Shown: in pieces, positions 5,696 through 5,727 of the stretch
Position numbering within the stretch: the first letter of the stretch is position 1
Layout: the number at the start of each line of letters is the position of its first letter
Origin: Chitinophaga pinensis
GTDB lineage: Bacteria; Bacteroidota; Bacteroidia; Chitinophagales; Chitinophagaceae
DNA: 5,727 nt
Assembly: GCA_943324055.2 (NCBI GenBank)
Contig: CALPKD020000108.1
Location: 1-5,727 of the forward strand
Direction: 5' to 3'
Made by a program: the position numbers and the translations under genes
The notes under the pieces: model-generated
The model's database searches: none
Seen by the model: the letters and a program-made list of their open reading frames with translations, nothing else
What the model was told of the DNA's origin: nothing

Positions 5696-5727
5696 ATGCT
5701 CATCCACTCAAGCAAGCACTCGCTTCG

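Overview
The window is AT-rich DNA from a Bacteroidota bacterium. Three things point there. All three complete genes encode proteins with a signal peptide cleaved as Ala|Gln, the usual pattern of that phylum. An orphan type IX secretion (T9SS) C-terminal sorting tail lies near the left edge. Gene starts are preceded by A-rich sequence rather than Shine-Dalgarno motifs. I cannot place it below phylum; an environmental Flavobacteriia, Sphingobacteriia or Chitinophagia member would fit.

Layout. (1) 1-479, plus strand: the 3' end of a gene running in from the left, encoding a Gly/Ser/Asn/aromatic-rich, probably beta-rich extracellular protein ending IIWYWVR. (2) 513-698, plus strand: a decayed fragment retaining only a T9SS sorting tail, in the same frame as the first ORF but separated from it by three stops. 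(3) 761-798: a strong terminator between the convergent transcripts. (4) 4694 back to 863, minus strand: a tight operon of three secreted proteins with gaps of 17 and 11 bases. In transcription order these are a 426-aa protein with an SH3-like C-terminal segment, a 472-aa DUF6175-type protein, and a 367-aa protein with an N-terminal alpha/beta domain and three cysteine-framed TPR-like helical repeats. (5) 4695-5045: an AT-rich intergenic stretch with several palindromes, presumably holding the operon promoter. (6) 5046-5344, plus strand: remains of a secreted-protein gene, with a signal-peptide-like start interrupted by a TAG and later frame loss. (7) 5418-5646: three related hairpin-forming repeats, two of them in tandem with a 73-base period. 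A clean intrinsic terminator follows at 5663-5695.

The operon is the interesting part. None of its products has a recognisable catalytic motif. As an inference at fold level, the segments resemble pieces of the FlgT/CsgG/TolB-N/LpoB group of periplasmic and outer-membrane-associated assembly proteins. The DUF6175 protein looks like an LPP20/FlgT-N-like region followed by a CsgG/TolB-N-like region. The first protein ends in a FlgT-C-like SH3 barrel. The third carries a possible CsgG-like domain plus a disulfide-stapled solenoid. A working hypothesis is a cell-envelope complex in which FlgT-like domains are divided among separate polypeptides. The genes on both sides are damaged surface or secreted-protein genes, so the operon sits in a fast-changing part of the genome.
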